64,000 nt of DNA from Pirellulaceae bacterium (GCA_019636375.1 JAHBXS010000001.1:744001-808000), one strand, 5' to 3'. Positions 8,078 to 17,636 are shown, numbered from the stretch's first letter. Made by a program: numbers and translations. Notes: a model not told the origin generated them from the letters alone.

Positions 8078-9808
8078 GTGAACAACGAACAAATCGCCCA
8101 GCACCTTGAGACACTTGCTGACCTATTGGAATTCCAGGGAGCCAATTCGTTTCGGACAGGTGCCTATCGAAACGGTGCGCGGCGAATTCGGCAAATGACT
8201 GATTCGATTTCAACCTTGATCGGCCAGGGAGTCGAATTGACTTCGTTGGAGGGGATTGGAAAAGGGGTGTCGGAGAAGTGCCACGAATTGGTCGAGCGTG
8301 GTAAGCTGCGTCAAATAGAAGAGATCCTTGAAGTTGTCCCCGCCAGTGTCTTGGACCTGCTCCAAGTCCCTCGCCTGGGCCCCAAAAAAGCGGCGGCCCT
8401 GTTCAACCAACTCCAGATTACCAACCTCGCTGAACTTCGCGCCGCTTGTGAAGCTGGCAAGGTCCGCGAGCTGTCAGGTTTCGGAGCGAAAACGGAACAA
8501 GTGCTCTTAGATGGGATCGCAATCGCGGCCGCAGCCAACGAACGCATCTTGTGGGCCAAAGCCGACGATTTGGTTCAAGAACTTCGCGAGCATTTTCAAA
8601 AGTGTCCGGCGATTCGCCAAATTGAATTCGCAGGGAGTTACCGCCGAGGGCGCGAAACGGTGGGGGACCTGGACATCTTGGTTGACGCAACCGATGCAGA
8701 CGCGGTGATGGACCACTTTGCAACATTTCAAGAATCGGCGGCACTCATTGGTCGCGGCCCCACAAAGATGTCCTTGCGATTGGAGTCGGGATTGGCCATC
8801 GATCTTCGAGTGGTGCCGACGGAGTCTTTCGGCGCGGCGTTGCAATATTTCACGGGAAGTAAGGAGCACAACGTGGTGATGCGGCAACGAGCCAAGGACC
8901 GGGGCTGGAAACTCAACGAATGGGGCCTCTTCGCCGAAGACAATTCGGAAGTAGCGTTGGCTGGGAAATCCGAAACAGAAATTTACGAACAACTTGGCCT
9001 GAAGATAATCCCTCCAGAATTGCGAGAGAATCGCGGTGAAATCGAACTGGCCGAGCAAGGAAACCTTCCTGCACTGTTAGAACTCGACGATATTCGCGGG
9101 GATTTGCACATGCACACCACGGCCACCGATGGAGCGGCGTCTTTGGAGGAGATGGTCGCTGCCGCTCGCGCGCGAGGTTTGTCATACATTGCGATCACCG
9201 ACCACTCGCAACGAGTCTCGATGGCGAGGGGACTGAACGCCGAGCGTCTGCTTGCTCAATGGGCTGAAATCGATGCGTTCAATCAGCAACTCGATGACTC
9301 ATTCGTTGTCCTCAAAGGAATTGAGTGTGACATCTTGGAAAATGGCGAAATGGATTTGCCGAACGAGGTCCTGGCCAAAGCCGACTGGGTCATTGCCAGT
9401 GTCCATTACGGTCAGAATCAACCTCGTCAACAAATTACTGATCGAATCATTGGAGCAATTAGAAACCCGCACGTTTCGATCATTGCTCATCCGACCGGGC
9501 GTTTGCTCAATCGACGCGAGCCCTACGACGTGGACTTGAGAGCCGTCATGGAGGCGGCGGTTGAATACGGAAAGATGCTAGAACTCAACGCCAGCCCGAA
9601 ACGCCTCGACCTGAACGATGTGCATCTCATCGCCGCTCGCGAAATGGGCATTCCGATAGTAATCAGTACCGATGCCCATTCGACGAAGGGGCTCGACGCG
9701 ATGCGGTATGGAATTCTACAAGCTCGGCGTGCCGGACTGACCGCACAACATGTCGCAAACTCGCGATCTTGGAAGGAACTACACGCGATGATTGGCAGAC
9801 AACGTTGA
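8078..9808 (+). CDS. polX: X-family DNA polymerase with PHP domain (PolX)
   Basis: A bacterial PolX, 576 residues from the chosen GTG. In order: a helix-hairpin-helix DNA-binding region with three hairpins ('LEGIGKGVSEK', 'VPRLGPKKAAAL', 'LSGFGAKTEQVL'); the nucleotidyltransferase core with 'GSYRRGRETVGDLDILVD' carrying the catalytic DxD; and a C-terminal PHP phosphoesterase with metal-binding histidines ('DLHMHTTATDG', 'ITDHS', 'ASVHYG', 'IIAHPTGR', 'STDAHS'). This architecture gives gap-filling synthesis plus 3'-5' exonuclease or AP endonuclease activity in base excision repair. The frame is open back to ATG 7964, but the usual length and the N-terminal sequence (NNEQIAQHLETLADLLE) favour GTG 8078. 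All catalytic residues I can check are present. Confidence 0.93.
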   Translation: MNNEQIAQHLETLADLLEFQGANSFRTGAYRNGARRIRQMTDSISTLIGQGVELTSLEGIGKGVSEKCHELVERGKLRQIEEILEVVPASVLDLLQVPRLGPKKAAALFNQLQITNLAELRAACEAGKVRELSGFGAKTEQVLLDGIAIAAAANERILWAKADDLVQELREHFQKCPAIRQIEFAGSYRRGRETVGDLDILVDATDADAVMDHFATFQESAALIGRGPTKMSLRLESGLAIDLRVVPTESFGAALQYFTGSKEHNVVMRQRAKDRGWKLNEWGLFAEDNSEVALAGKSETEIYEQLGLKIIPPELRENRGEIELAEQGNLPALLELDDIRGDLHMHTTATDGAASLEEMVAAARARGLSYIAITDHSQRVSMARGLNAERLLAQWAEIDAFNQQLDDSFVVLKGIECDILENGEMDLPNEVLAKADWVIASVHYGQNQPRQQITDRIIGAIRNPHVSIIAHPTGRLLNRREPYDVDLRAVMEAAVEYGKMLELNASPKRLDLNDVHLIAAREMGIPIVISTDAHSTKGLDAMRYGILQARRAGLTAQHVANSRSWKELHAMIGRQR

Positions 9809-9820
9809 CAACATTGGTTG

Positions 9821-12190
9821 TTAACGCTTTAGCCACCAAGCGAGCAACGCCGGTAACACCAACAGATCGGCCAACAACGCCGCTGCAATCGTGATCGAAC
9901 CCATCGAAGCGAAAATCACATGGTCGCGCGAATCACTAAAGAAAACGCTGGAAAAACCGGCAACCAACACGACGGTCGTGATCAGCAGCGCTGTTCCCAC
10001 GCTAGTAAACGCTCGTCGAATGGATTCTTCAATATCCGCGTTGCGTCGCTCTTCTTGGAATCGCGTCAAGAAATGTATTGTGTCATCCACCGCGATTCCC
10101 AAACAAACCGTGAACGCACAGACTGTCACGATCTCCAACGACTGACCAATAAAGACCAAGTAAACTCCTGCAATGGCCAAGGGGAATAAGTTCGGGAAAA
10201 CCGAAATCAACCCAATCCTGAAACTTCGATAGACAAAACCCAAGACCACGAAAATAATAATCGCCGCAGTCCCGAGGCTAGCCAATAAATCGACAACAAT
10301 TTGATACAAGTTTTCCCAGCGCCAGACTGCTGAACCGGTCAAGCGAAACAAAAACTCAGGATGCTCGGACTTCAATTCTTCCAAGCGTTCTTGAATCCGC
10401 TCAAATATCGGGCCGTACTTGGCGATTCCCAAATCTTGAACACGAAAAATCGTCGTGGCTGTGCGTTCTTCGGGAGAATAAAACGTTCGCTTCAGGCTCG
10501 GCGGCAACAAATCGATAAGGGACATTTGAGATTCGATCGTTCGTTCTCCTTCAATCGCCCCTGAAATTCGCATGATCGACAGCGGGTATCCGATCAATTC
10601 TTCATCACCCAGGATTTTATCTACCGCTTGAATCACTTCTCCGATTTCAGGATCGTTAAACGGAACGTTTCCGGTCCATTGAATATTGACTTGGGAGGTT
10701 TCCAAGCCGCCGAGAGCCTGATCAAGCCGCGCCATCGCAATGGCGACTTCACTTGACCTCGGTAACTGAGTAGCCTGACGTTGGTCTGGCCGCAAGGTCG
10801 CGGAAATTCCACCGGCGACGATCAAGCAGCCAATACCGCCCAAACTGCAAGCCACTTTGTGTCGAATCACGAAATCAACCAACGCTGAGATTTTTTCCAA
10901 ATTGCGATGGATCAAACTTCGTTCCAGCCCCACATGCAAGTTCTTACCAAGTCGCGTCGAGCAGGCGAATGGAATCCAAGTGATCACCGACAGAAAGGTC
11001 AACACGACTCCGATCACGCTACACTTGCCGAACTCCTGGACCAGTTCATGTTGCGCCAACATCAACGACCCCAGGCCGATTGCCGTGGTGACGCTCGTCA
11101 AAAAGCAAGCCATGCCGACCTCGCGAATCCCTTCCACGGCGGCCTCTTTCGATGTCTTCCCACTCGCTCGAATGCGGCGAATCGCAACCATCAAATGCAC
11201 GCCATCGGTAAACCCGACGAGCGCCACTAACACAGGCAAGATCACGTTGACTAGCGGATTAAATTGAATTTCGTAGAAGGAAGTGATTCCAATCGTCCAG
11301 AAAACCCCCAGCGCTGCCGCCCCGGCGACAATGATCACCGCTGCCAAACCGCGAAACAGAATCATGCTTAAGATCAAAATGATCGAGTAGGCGATGGTTT
11401 GATAGAGCAAGCGGCTATCGTCTTGGCTTTTAATCGCCGAGACCATGATCGGGATTCGTCCCGTCACGGAGAATTTCATTTCGACGTCCGAAAATTCTTC
11501 AATTGCTCGTGCCGCTTCAATCCGCAATCCGGAAATACAGTCATCATCAGACCGAATCATCAGGATGTCAAAATCGATGAAGAGCAACGTCGTTCCGGCA
11601 TCCCCTGACAAATACTGGGCTCGCAGTAGTGGGTGGTCGAGTGCCTTTTGCCGCGCCCGATCAAAGCGTTCTTGCGAGGCGTCGCTGCGGGGCAGGACCG
11701 GTTCGGCGAGTCCAAACAAATTCATCGTCGGGACCGACTCCAGCCAACGTATGTCACCGATGTGATCCAAATCGCGCAAATGCCGTACGACTTCGCGAAG
11801 GGCTTCGGCACCGCGGGGTGTGAAGATTTGCTCTGACTCGACAATCAGAATTGCATCCCCTCCCATTTGCATCCGGGGGACTCGCTGGAACGACTGTGAG
11901 CCAGATGAATCGTTTTCAGATTCTCCGGTTTCCTCTTTGTCTTCCAGAGGACTATTTGCAGGCGATTTCGCAGCCGCCCAAGTTCGCTTGATAATGCCAG
12001 GGTCGATATATCCCAATAGCGCAAAGCTGCTGATTGCCAGGATGACCAGCAAGGTGACCAGCGGTTGTCGGGCGATCCAAGTGGTGGCGTTTACAAAAAG
12101 TCGTGGCACGCGGCGAAAGGGGGCTCGGGATTTGAATAGGCTCTGGGAAATTAACGTTGATCGCGAAGTTGTTGTCGTTCCTCGAACCAC
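9821..12190 (-). CDS. MMPL/RND-superfamily exporter
   Basis: A 789-residue membrane protein of the RND/MMPL superfamily. There is one N-terminal membrane helix (about residues 45-62), a periplasmic domain of about 200 residues, five helices with 'GFTDGVHLMVAIRR', a second helix and periplasmic domain, then five more helices with 'GIAVDDTIHFLTRFQEER'. These acidic repeats in each half are the proton-relay signature of this group. Such proteins move lipids, hopanoids or hydrophobic compounds to the outer layers. It overlaps the redoxin-fusion gene by 40 bases (start GTG 12190, not certain; the next in-frame GTG is about 27 codons on), so the two are co-transcribed. The cargo is unknown. Confidence 0.82.
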   Translation of the reverse strand: MVRGTTTTSRSTLISQSLFKSRAPFRRVPRLFVNATTWIARQPLVTLLVILAISSFALLGYIDPGIIKRTWAAAKSPANSPLEDKEETGESENDSSGSQSFQRVPRMQMGGDAILIVESEQIFTPRGAEALREVVRHLRDLDHIGDIRWLESVPTMNLFGLAEPVLPRSDASQERFDRARQKALDHPLLRAQYLSGDAGTTLLFIDFDILMIRSDDDCISGLRIEAARAIEEFSDVEMKFSVTGRIPIMVSAIKSQDDSRLLYQTIAYSIILILSMILFRGLAAVIIVAGAAALGVFWTIGITSFYEIQFNPLVNVILPVLVALVGFTDGVHLMVAIRRIRASGKTSKEAAVEGIREVGMACFLTSVTTAIGLGSLMLAQHELVQEFGKCSVIGVVLTFLSVITWIPFACSTRLGKNLHVGLERSLIHRNLEKISALVDFVIRHKVACSLGGIGCLIVAGGISATLRPDQRQATQLPRSSEVAIAMARLDQALGGLETSQVNIQWTGNVPFNDPEIGEVIQAVDKILGDEELIGYPLSIMRISGAIEGERTIESQMSLIDLLPPSLKRTFYSPEERTATTIFRVQDLGIAKYGPIFERIQERLEELKSEHPEFLFRLTGSAVWRWENLYQIVVDLLASLGTAAIIIFVVLGFVYRSFRIGLISVFPNLFPLAIAGVYLVFIGQSLEIVTVCAFTVCLGIAVDDTIHFLTRFQEERRNADIEESIRRAFTSVGTALLITTVVLVAGFSSVFFSDSRDHVIFASMGSITIAAALLADLLVLPALLAWWLKR

Positions 12191-14211
12191 TCGAAGCGTA
12201 GTCGCGCTCGTTGCTCCACCTCGTCCCTAGTGATCATTTTATCCCCATTGGCATCGAGTCCGCCGAAGCGCCGCATCGCTTCAGGGAGGCTGGATAGGGG
12301 AATCTTCCCGGTACCTTGCGGATCAAATCGAGCGAAAAAATCATCGACAAAAGCGCGGGCCATTTCGCGTTCTCGCGCTGAGTAGTGAGCATCGGGGGCG
12401 CGAACGGCGACACGACGAGTTTGCTCCTCCGGCGAATGTGGCCGATCAAGAGGCTCGGAAACATCCATGTAAACAACCGCCATTTCTTCCCAGCTTTGGT
12501 CGCCCCAGGTGACAAGTTGAGTTGGGTCGGGATTGGCCCGATTTGCCTCGGAGTTGTCGAAAGTACATGTGAAATCAATCCGCTGGAAATCGCTGAGTGG
12601 ACGAGGGCTTTTTAATTCGTACAAATGCTGCCAGTTAAAGTCGTAGCGAGGAACATCCAGCAGTACCTCGGAACCATTTTCCGAATGACCGACAAGCTGA
12701 AAAGCCGAGCCGCGATAGTGCATGTGAGGAGAAATCCCCAGCAATCTTCCTTGCCGTGAGAGATAAGGGATTCGCCCAGCGACCTCGTGACTTTTTGCGT
12801 GAGGAGGAATTTCGAACTCTTGGTTGATCCCCATCAGTGTATAAATTTGGTGGTCGATCTCGTGGGATTCTGCAAAGATCAAGCCGATTTGCGTTGTGTC
12901 CGCTTGTTCGACACCGTTGGGGGTGTAGTGTTGCTGGAAAACAAACTTTGATCCAGCCGGTATCCAGCGACCGTGACCCGGCGGGTAAGGGCTTGGCCGT
13001 TGCCCTGGCACATAGGCCGCCAGCCATCCCAGCCCCGCGACATCTTCCCCATCCGGCGGGCGGATAAACACGATACTGTGGTGAACGACATTCCGATTGC
13101 CGGGAATAATCTCGGCTCCAACAATCCAACGTCCTTCTTTGAGTCCTGGATCGGCAACGTAGTACTGATAGTCGACCGTTCCGGTTTTAGGAACAATAAA
13201 CGGTCGCGTGCTCATCGGGACGATCAAATCGGGCTGACGGGGAAGGTTCCAGCCAGTGCTTGGTTCCGGCGGAGCGGGGAGGTCGTTGAGTTCGCCTCGC
13301 GGCGTTCCAGCCGCGAGCCAATCTCTGAGAACTTGTTTGTCCTCCTCTGGCATTAGCCTTGCATTGACGAAATCACCATGTTCGGGATTCGCGTGCCAGG
13401 GGGGCATTCGTCCGCTGTCAACCACCTCAACGATCATATCTGCCCAGCCCCGCACATCTTCGTAGTTAACTAGCGCAAACGGGGCGATGTCATTGTCTCG
13501 GTGGCACTCCGTGCAGTGGCGATTGAGCACGACAGCGGCGTCGCGAAAGGTAAGTGGCGATTCATCGGACGATACGCGTTGGGCCTTCCCGATCAAGCAC
13601 CCCAAAAACTCGGTTTCTGAAACCGTGACATCTTTTCCAGCAAGCAATTCTTCGATGGCGATTTCTAAATCGTTGCGTGTTGCCGCAGACTTTTTGACAC
13701 CGGGGGCGTATTGATCGTCAACCCGACCGTGGTATCGGACCCGAAGGCTCTCATCGAGAACAAAAACTTCCGGCGTTCGCGTCGCTCCAAATTGCTGCAT
13801 CAATTTCTGCGAGTCGTCTTTGACCAATGGGAACTCCACACCGAACTCTTTGACGAAACCCCTCACTGAATCGAGCGAATCTTGCGGGTTGCTATTGATG
13901 CCGATAAAAGAGACCTTCTGTTGTCTGTCGTTGGCCAATCGTCGCACGATTTCGTTGAGTCGATTGACGTACAACTTCGCCATTGGACAGTCGTTGCCCA
14001 AAAAACAGACGACCGTAATGGGCTGAAGTTTCGACTTTTCGATCTCCACGCTGGTCCCATCGAGAGAGCTTACGCTGAACCCGCCAATAACTCGACCGAC
14101 CAAGTTCGTTCTGTGTGAGTTGTCCTGAGCGAATGAGGGCTCAAATCCCAGGACAACGATCACAATCCAAATGACGAGGAGATTCCGTATTGGGTTCAAG
14201 GGATCAGCCAT
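12151..14211 (-). CDS. Redoxin / heme c / Cu-monooxygenase-like / EF-hand fusion
   Basis: A 686-residue secreted fusion. Residues 10-28 form a signal peptide. Residues 38-190 are an AhpC/TSA-Redoxin domain with a single Cys in 'LGNDCPMAKLYV' (C75). Residues 220-305 hold a c-type heme motif, HCTECH (C233, C236, H237), with a possible axial Met in 'GRMPPWH'. Residues 330-600 resemble the copper type II ascorbate-dependent monooxygenase fold: 'VVHHSI' (H377/H378), 'QQHYT' (H428), 'SPHMHYRG' (H496/H498) and 'WEEMAVVYM' (M578), which together could supply both copper sites. Residues 625-670 hold two EF-hand-like loops, the second canonical (DANGDKMITRDE). It overlaps the exporter gene downstream. 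The substrate is unknown; the domain calls rest on motifs. Confidence 0.8.
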   Translation of the reverse strand: MADPLNPIRNLLVIWIVIVVLGFEPSFAQDNSHRTNLVGRVIGGFSVSSLDGTSVEIEKSKLQPITVVCFLGNDCPMAKLYVNRLNEIVRRLANDRQQKVSFIGINSNPQDSLDSVRGFVKEFGVEFPLVKDDSQKLMQQFGATRTPEVFVLDESLRVRYHGRVDDQYAPGVKKSAATRNDLEIAIEELLAGKDVTVSETEFLGCLIGKAQRVSSDESPLTFRDAAVVLNRHCTECHRDNDIAPFALVNYEDVRGWADMIVEVVDSGRMPPWHANPEHGDFVNARLMPEEDKQVLRDWLAAGTPRGELNDLPAPPEPSTGWNLPRQPDLIVPMSTRPFIVPKTGTVDYQYYVADPGLKEGRWIVGAEIIPGNRNVVHHSIVFIRPPDGEDVAGLGWLAAYVPGQRPSPYPPGHGRWIPAGSKFVFQQHYTPNGVEQADTTQIGLIFAESHEIDHQIYTLMGINQEFEIPPHAKSHEVAGRIPYLSRQGRLLGISPHMHYRGSAFQLVGHSENGSEVLLDVPRYDFNWQHLYELKSPRPLSDFQRIDFTCTFDNSEANRANPDPTQLVTWGDQSWEEMAVVYMDVSEPLDRPHSPEEQTRRVAVRAPDAHYSAREREMARAFVDDFFARFDPQGTGKIPLSSLPEAMRRFGGLDANGDKMITRDEVEQRARLRFEWFEERQQLRDQR

Positions 14212-14311
14212 CAGTTAATCGCGTGGTAAAGGTAAAGAGGCTCGGGTACCGGAAAATCGCGGCCACAGGAAATCCCCCTCAGTTTTATCGATTTCGGCAG
14301 CCTGGGGCAAT

Positions 14312-14353
14312 AAAAAAACCGCCAGCGGCCTTCGAGAGTTCACTGGCGGTTTC
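14312..14353 (-). terminator. Rho-independent terminator of tRNA-Met
   Basis: On the minus strand, AAACCGCCAG and CTGGCGG(TTT) form a 10-bp stem followed by a run of seven T. It begins 6 bases after the tRNA 3' end, so it should end the tRNA transcript. Confidence 0.85.
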
Positions 14354-14358
14354 AAAAG

Positions 14359-14432
14359 TAGCGGGAACTGGACTCGAACCAGCGACCTAAGGCTTATGAA
14401 GCCTTCGCTCTAACCGACTGAGCTATCCCGCC
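14359..14432 (-). tRNA. tRNA-Met (CAT), elongator type
   Basis: A 74-base cloverleaf read on the minus strand: acceptor GGCGGGA/TCCCGCT (G1-U72 wobble), D-arm GCTC...GAGC, anticodon arm AAGGC-TTCATAA-GCCTT with anticodon CAT at 14396-14398, T-arm CTGG-TTCGAGT-CCAG, discriminator A; CCA is not encoded. The D-arm and G1 start argue against initiator tRNA. A CAT anticodon modified to lysidine (tRNA-Ile2) cannot be excluded without comparison. Confidence 0.93.
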
Positions 14433-14542
14433 GTATGGGCTTTGTACAGATAACCGAATCGGCAATCTGAAGCAACGAATTTTAGGTTTTTGAGTTCGTT
14501 GAGGAATAGATTCTAGCAAGACAACCGTAACCCGTAAAGAGT

Positions 14543-15250
14543 TCACCGGTCGTGTCGGTGGTAACGTTTTTTGAGTTCTTCCAACGGGATTCCTCGGCGA
14601 TAATCGCGGATGATTCGCCAGTTTTTTAGGGTTTGACGGATGACTCCGTTTTTTTGCCATCGACGTGGGTTGACTTCGACGGGACCAGGGAGAACCAGGA
14701 ATTTGTTCTTCTTGCGAAAGTGTTCTGAGAATATGTAGTCTTCCATCAGCGGAACATCCGGAAAGCCCCCCATTGCCGCAAAAGTTTCGCGGCGAATCCA
14801 AATCGCTTGGTCACCGTACGCGAGCCCGTACCACAGCACGCGTCGCGTGTTTCCCCATTCAAGGAATCGATAGGTCACCCCCTTGGCTGCAATCCGCTGG
14901 CGAAACACTCCCGCTTGGCTGGCTGGCGAGTTCAACAATCCCTTGGCGATTTGGACGACGTAATCGTTGGGTAGTCGGCAGTCGGCGTGGAGGAACAAGA
15001 GGATACTTCCCTCGGCACGTTCGGCCCCAAGATTCATTTGCCGGGCTCGGCCCGCTGGTGCATCGAGAACGACAGCGCCGGACTGGGAGGCAAGTCGTAC
15101 TGTGGCATCGGTGCTTCCTCCATCGACGACGAAAACCTGGGCCGCCCCGCCCGACAGAGCAGATGTAACCGCTCCCGCGATTTGTTCGGCTTCATTGATT
15201 GCCGGAATAATGACGCTGATGGTCTCAATTCCAGAACTTTGAAGTGACAT
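14543..15250 (-). CDS. TIGR04283-type glycosyltransferase (GT2)
   Basis: A 235-residue family 2 glycosyltransferase of the TIGR04283 group (rSAM/selenodomain-associated transferase 2, also linked to arsenosugar synthesis). Visible are 'SVIIPAINEAEQI', the nucleotide-sugar loop 'VVDGGSTDATV', 'GRARQMNLGA', 'LFLHADCRLP' with the DxD-like metal site, and 'GLAYGDQAIWIRRETFAAMGG...LMEDYIFSEHFRK', which is specific to this group. It is cytosolic, with no membrane helix. Group members often pair with a TIGR04282 transferase or radical-SAM genes, but none is adjacent here. A terminator separates it from the thioredoxin gene upstream. Start ATG 15250; substrate unknown. Confidence 0.87.
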   Translation of the reverse strand: MSLQSSGIETISVIIPAINEAEQIAGAVTSALSGGAAQVFVVDGGSTDATVRLASQSGAVVLDAPAGRARQMNLGAERAEGSILLFLHADCRLPNDYVVQIAKGLLNSPASQAGVFRQRIAAKGVTYRFLEWGNTRRVLWYGLAYGDQAIWIRRETFAAMGGFPDVPLMEDYIFSEHFRKKNKFLVLPGPVEVNPRRWQKNGVIRQTLKNWRIIRDYRRGIPLEELKKRYHRHDR

Positions 15251-15282
15251 GAGATGCCTGATAACGACTGGGCCTGTGAAAC

Positions 15283-15316
15283 AAAAATAGCCAAGCCTTC
15301 GCGGGAAGACTTGGCC
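15283..15316 (-). terminator. Rho-independent terminator of the thioredoxin gene
   Basis: On the minus strand, GGCCAAGTCTTC and GAAGGCTTGGCT pair around a short CCGC loop and are followed by ATTTTTG. It lies about 40 bases after the thioredoxin-like gene's stop. Confidence 0.7.
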
Positions 15317-15354
15317 ATGAAAAATATTTTCGCAGAACGAACCTGCCTGAAAAA

Positions 15355-15801
15355 TTATTTCTTAATCTCTGACCCTGCATCGGCGATTTGGACAGGATTT
15401 CCCTTGCGAATAAAATCCTCGATCGCCTCTAAGGTTTGATACCCTGTAATGTACCGTTGCACCCAGCGATTCTCAACTTTCTGGAAGTAGATCAGTTGGG
15501 GAACACCGCGGTCGCCAATCAATTGTTGAGCGACGGAGGGCTCTTTGTCGTAATCGACCATCGCAAAATTGAGTTCGCTTAATGACTCACTCGTCAATAG
15601 ACTGGGCAAAACAGAACTTTTCAACTTTTGACATGGCGGACACCAAGTGGCTGTGACCAACACCAGCATCGGCTTGTCGCCGCTTTGACACCGGTTGTAG
15701 GCCGTTGTGTAATCGAGGACTTGACGCTTTTGCGTCGCAGTTTCCTGGGCAACCGCTGGAGCGACCGCCAACACAAACAACACAGCAATGACCATGCGCA
15801 T
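15355..15801 (-). CDS. Secreted thioredoxin-like protein
   Basis: A 148-residue thioredoxin-fold protein. It has a signal peptide (MRMVIAVLFVLAVAPAVAQ), then the active site 'TATWCPPCQKLKSSVLP' near residue 55 and the cis-proline region 'DRGVPQLIYF' near 110, so both redox cysteines and the cis-Pro are present. It should work in the periplasm as a disulfide reductase or oxidase. The start is ATG 15801 because AGGAG precedes it by 7 bases; ATG 15795 lies just inside. The C-terminal tail after residue 130 is short and polar. Monocistronic with its own terminator. Whether it serves cytochrome maturation or another target cannot be told. Confidence 0.85.
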   Translation of the reverse strand: MRMVIAVLFVLAVAPAVAQETATQKRQVLDYTTAYNRCQSGDKPMLVLVTATWCPPCQKLKSSVLPSLLTSESLSELNFAMVDYDKEPSVAQQLIGDRGVPQLIYFQKVENRWVQRYITGYQTLEAIEDFIRKGNPVQIADAGSEIKK

Positions 15802-16465
15802 GAAAAACTCCTTTGCACACCTAGAGGACCGGAGCACGGCATTTGGATTCGCGCTAGCTCCGTAGCGAGAACTTGAAAAACAGTTTCGCGGCTAATAGCT
15901 AAGTTATCGGGCGATGCTGGCATCTTTGCCCGTATCCAAAGTAAAAATCTGCGGTCCGAATGTTCCGGTGATTTGCGTCAAGGCGCTGAGTCTTTCGATT
16001 GTAGGAAATATCAATCGTCGTTCAGACAAGAACGAACTGATTTGCGGAGAACGTTACTCGAAACTTGCGCCTACAACTGCGACTATTTGACTAGCGACAA
16101 GTTGGCCGGTGAGTCGATGGCGTTCTAGCTTGGGCGGGATGGTTGCTCGGTCAAATCACTGAACAAGACTTTTCGTATTGGGCAATTTAGATCGGTTAAA
16201 AAAGCTCTTCCAACATCAAAGGCGTCACCGGACTCGACGCATTGCAAATGCGGCGAAAAGGCACGACCCTTTCAAGAGCGGCTCCCTCCCAAGGTCATAG
16301 CAAGGCTTTTGGACGGAAGCTAAAATGCTTCGAAATCCTGAACGATTCGAAAGGTTCAACTTTACATTCGTCAATTTCTCATTGGCGTTGAAACGATTCC
16401 AGTCGTTATCCTGGAACACTCCGTCGGATCATCGAACAATCTGTATCACCAAGTGGCCCTAAGTT
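15802..16465. other. Intergenic region, no gene seen
   Basis: About 660 bases lie between the divergent thioredoxin and dehydrogenase genes. I find no tRNA, rRNA or recognisable structured RNA. Short frames on both strands lack ribosome sites and biased codon use. Both promoters should be here, but no -35/-10 pair stands out. Confidence 0.45.
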
Positions 16466-17632
16466 ATGAGCACAACCATTGAAAAGAGCGGCATAAAGTT
16501 AAACCAAGAAGATTCTGTTTTCGACATTTATGCCGACGAATGGGGCCCGGAAAAGATCGTCTACATCTACGAGCCTCGATGCGGATTGCGCGGGATTGTT
16601 GTGATCGACAACAGTAGCATTGGCCCAGCGATTGGCGGGATTCGGATGACCCCGACGGTTAACACGCAGGAGGTGTTTCGACTGGCTCGCGCGATGACTT
16701 GGAAAAATGCCTTGGCTGGTATCCCGCATGGAGGTGGTAAGTCGGGCATTATCGCTGACCCACGAAAATTGACTCCGGAAAAGAAAGAGACTCTGATTCG
16801 TCAGTTCGCCCGCGGTATTGAAACGCTCAACCAATACATTCCGGGGCCCGATATGGGTACCGACGAAACGTCGATGGCTTGGGTCCGCGACGAGATTCGC
16901 CGTTCGGTCGGCTTGAGTAGTGTGCTGGGCGGTATTCCTCTGGACCAAGTCGGAGCGACAGGTTTCGGGCTCGCTGTCTGTGCCGAAATTGCACAAGAGT
17001 TTGCCGGCATCAAATTAAATGGAGCCACCGTTTCTATTCAAGGATTCGGAAACGTCGGACAACATGCGGCTCGCTACCTTACTCACCCCAAACGTGGAGC
17101 CGTTGTCGTATCCGCGACTGACTTGGCTGGGACGGTTTACAATCCGGACGGACTGGACGTCGAGGTGCTTTGTCAGTTGATGAAGAACGGACAAAAGATC
17201 ACTGAGTACGATGCTCCCGGCACAAAAATTCTTGAGCGACATGGTTTCATCGATTTGCCTGTCGATATTTTTGTACCGGCGGCACAGCCAGATGTGATCA
17301 CGGAAGAAAACGCTCACCAACTCAAATGCAAACTGATGCTTCAAGGTGCAAACATTCCTTGTACGACCCACGCCGAATCGATATTGCATGAGCGAGGGAT
17401 CATTTGCGTCCCAGATTTTGTGGCAAATGCCGGGGGCGTGATTTGCGGTTCCGTTGAGTATCACGGCGGGACCAAAACGGCGGCCTTCCAAGAAATCGAA
17501 GAAAAAATGAAAGAGAACACACACATCGTTCTCAAAAAGGCTTCTAGTGAAAAACTCAAACCTCGCGAGGCCGCTCTCGAACTCGCCAAAGAAAGAGTGC
17601 GTGAAGCGATGAGCTATCGCCGCGCCAATTAA
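16466..17632 (+). CDS. Glu/Leu/Phe/Val-type dehydrogenase
   Basis: A 388-residue oxidative deaminase of the Glu/Leu/Phe/Val dehydrogenase superfamily, interconverting an amino acid and its 2-oxo acid with NAD(P) in the cytosol. The N-terminal domain has 'IGPAIGGIRMTP', 'MTWKNALAGIPHGGGKSGI' with the substrate-binding and catalytic lysines, and 'PGPDMGTDETSMAW'. The C-terminal Rossmann domain shows 'IQGFGNVGQHAARYL' near residue 190 and 'PDFVANAGGVICGSVEY' near 315. The GGGK form is also seen in leucine-type enzymes, so I do not assign the substrate. It ends 4 bases before the PLP-decarboxylase ATG, indicating an operon. Length is normal for the family. Confidence 0.9.
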   Translation: MSTTIEKSGIKLNQEDSVFDIYADEWGPEKIVYIYEPRCGLRGIVVIDNSSIGPAIGGIRMTPTVNTQEVFRLARAMTWKNALAGIPHGGGKSGIIADPRKLTPEKKETLIRQFARGIETLNQYIPGPDMGTDETSMAWVRDEIRRSVGLSSVLGGIPLDQVGATGFGLAVCAEIAQEFAGIKLNGATVSIQGFGNVGQHAARYLTHPKRGAVVVSATDLAGTVYNPDGLDVEVLCQLMKNGQKITEYDAPGTKILERHGFIDLPVDIFVPAAQPDVITEENAHQLKCKLMLQGANIPCTTHAESILHERGIICVPDFVANAGGVICGSVEYHGGTKTAAFQEIEEKMKENTHIVLKKASSEKLKPREAALELAKERVREAMSYRRAN

Positions 17633-17636
17633 ATTG

